Assembly: GCF_016802725.1 (NCBI RefSeq) | Contig: NC_052671.1 | Location: 8,165,501-8,229,500 of the forward strand | Length of the DNA: 64,000 nucleotides | From: Solenopsis invicta | Lineage: Eukaryota; Arthropoda; Insecta; Hymenoptera; Formicidae | Reading direction: 5' to 3' | Part shown: positions 63,237 to 64,000 of the stretch, one piece after another | How positions within the stretch are numbered: position 1 is the stretch's first letter | Layout of the letters: each line of letters begins with the position of its first letter | The notes under the pieces: model-generated | What the model was told of the DNA's origin: nothing | The model's input: the letters and a program-made list of their open reading frames with translations, nothing else | The model's database searches: none | Made by a program: the position numbers and the translations under genes

Positions 63237-63660
63237 TATAAAGAAAAAAATGTCTTAAAACAAAAAATTATTTACTCGCTGACTCCTAATAGCTTATTTA
63301 CTTACACTCAAGTTAAAAATTTCTCCTTTGAAATATTAATGTAAATAAAATAAGTAAATAATTTTTAATCAAGTAATTCTTTTGTACAATTCTACAGAAT
63401 ATTTACTGTTAAATTATTTTTATAGTCAAGACAATAAGAAATTTTTTAACTGTGAAAAATTAATTTAATTAAGTGCAATAATATTGTTAGCTTATTTAAA
63501 TGTCAAAAATGTAACAATACAAAATTACACACTTAAAGTTGTATATCTATTTACCTAAAAGTAAATAGATATTTTTACTTAAACAGAAAAAACAAATGCT
63601 TGCATCAAAATGATTTTATAAAAATGTATCTTTTTATTTTAAAACATTTTTCTTTCGGTA
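63237..63660. mobile_element. 424-bp TIR element related to 52612-53022
   Basis: Left end TATAAAGAAAAAAATGTC then TTAAAACAAAA. Right end, read inward, TACCGAAAGAAAAATGTT then TTAAAATAAAA. The AT-rich interior has inverted AAGTAAATA blocks. Non-coding. Confidence 0.6.
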
Positions 63661-64000
63661 TATTGTAAGTAAAAATAAAAATAAAACCGAGAATTATTAT
63701 ACATATCAAATAATGCACGTATTTTTATAACCCACGTTTTTAATCATATGAACAATCGTACTAGCTATTAATTTAAAACAATGTTCGAGGAGAGTAAAAA
63801 AACAGCAATTGAAGAGATATTTCTTTCGCCGCGCGGAAGATCGTCGTTATTTTTTTTTTTTTTTTACGACCGACGTTAAAGCCGCGACGTAATTAGCATC
63901 AGAAAAATTTCGCGGAGTCGCGTGGCCGCGAATGAATACGCGATTAAAACCGTCGCCGCTGTTCCTCCGCAAACAGAATCGGTTTTGTTGAAATTACTCC

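Larger units (their letters stand above)
62095..64000. other. Upstream minibrain intron or promoter side, no further coding exon seen
   Basis: Contains a G-run (62203-62226), the 81-nt hairpin at 62413-62493, AT-rich DNA with a TIR element (63237-63660) and a poly(T) run near 63850. The plus-strand frame 62123-62623 spans the hairpin and G-run and has no recognisable domain. The next 5' exon of minibrain is presumably beyond 64000. Confidence 0.6.

Overview
The window is nuclear DNA of an insect, most likely a hymenopteran and perhaps an ant. The basis is intron-rich genes with GT-AG borders, a cuticular protein with an insect Rebers-Riddiford domain, best resemblance to insect forms of each protein, and AT-rich spacers alternating with CpG-rich, microsatellite-rich stretches. 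I cannot fix the species. There are no operons, ribosome binding sites or CRISPR arrays, and I saw no rRNA or tRNA gene.

Layout. 147-1759 (+): 3' part of a glycine-rich RR cuticular protein (pro-resilin-like), whose first exon lies outside the window. 5736-9585 (-): maelstrom, an HMG-box piRNA-pathway protein, ten exons. 10858-15385 (-): the MogA-MoeA fusion gephyrin/cinnamon of molybdenum cofactor synthesis, eleven exons. 16504-20994 (-): CLASRP, an SR-rich splicing regulator, thirteen exons, with a 20-bp tandem duplication that shifts the frame of its last exon. 28505-62094 (-): minibrain/DYRK1A kinase. Six exons lie in 28.5-34.0 kb and one upstream exon lies at 61.85-62.09 kb, so 34,010-61,845 is a single 27.8-kb intron. 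The real start of minibrain is probably beyond the right edge.

The gene-poor half (20.9-28.5 kb, the minibrain intron, and 62.1-64 kb) holds no convincing extra protein gene. It holds simple repeats, several inverted-repeat elements that look like non-autonomous DNA transposons (one hAT-like with an 8-bp target duplication, one bounded by TTAA, a family with TACACTGAAA-type ends), and long hairpins. One 81-nt hairpin at 62,413-62,493 has microRNA-precursor geometry.

The genes are not a pathway; they are neighbours with unrelated jobs (cuticle, piRNA silencing, cofactor synthesis, splicing, kinase signalling). CLASRP and minibrain do touch the same theme, because CLASRP is named for binding CLK kinases and DYRK kinases phosphorylate SR proteins. 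I read nothing into their adjacency. I found no obviously new multi-gene system. The items most worth checking are the two reading-frame breaks (CLASRP last exon, minibrain N-terminal exon), the miRNA-like hairpin and the inverted-repeat families.
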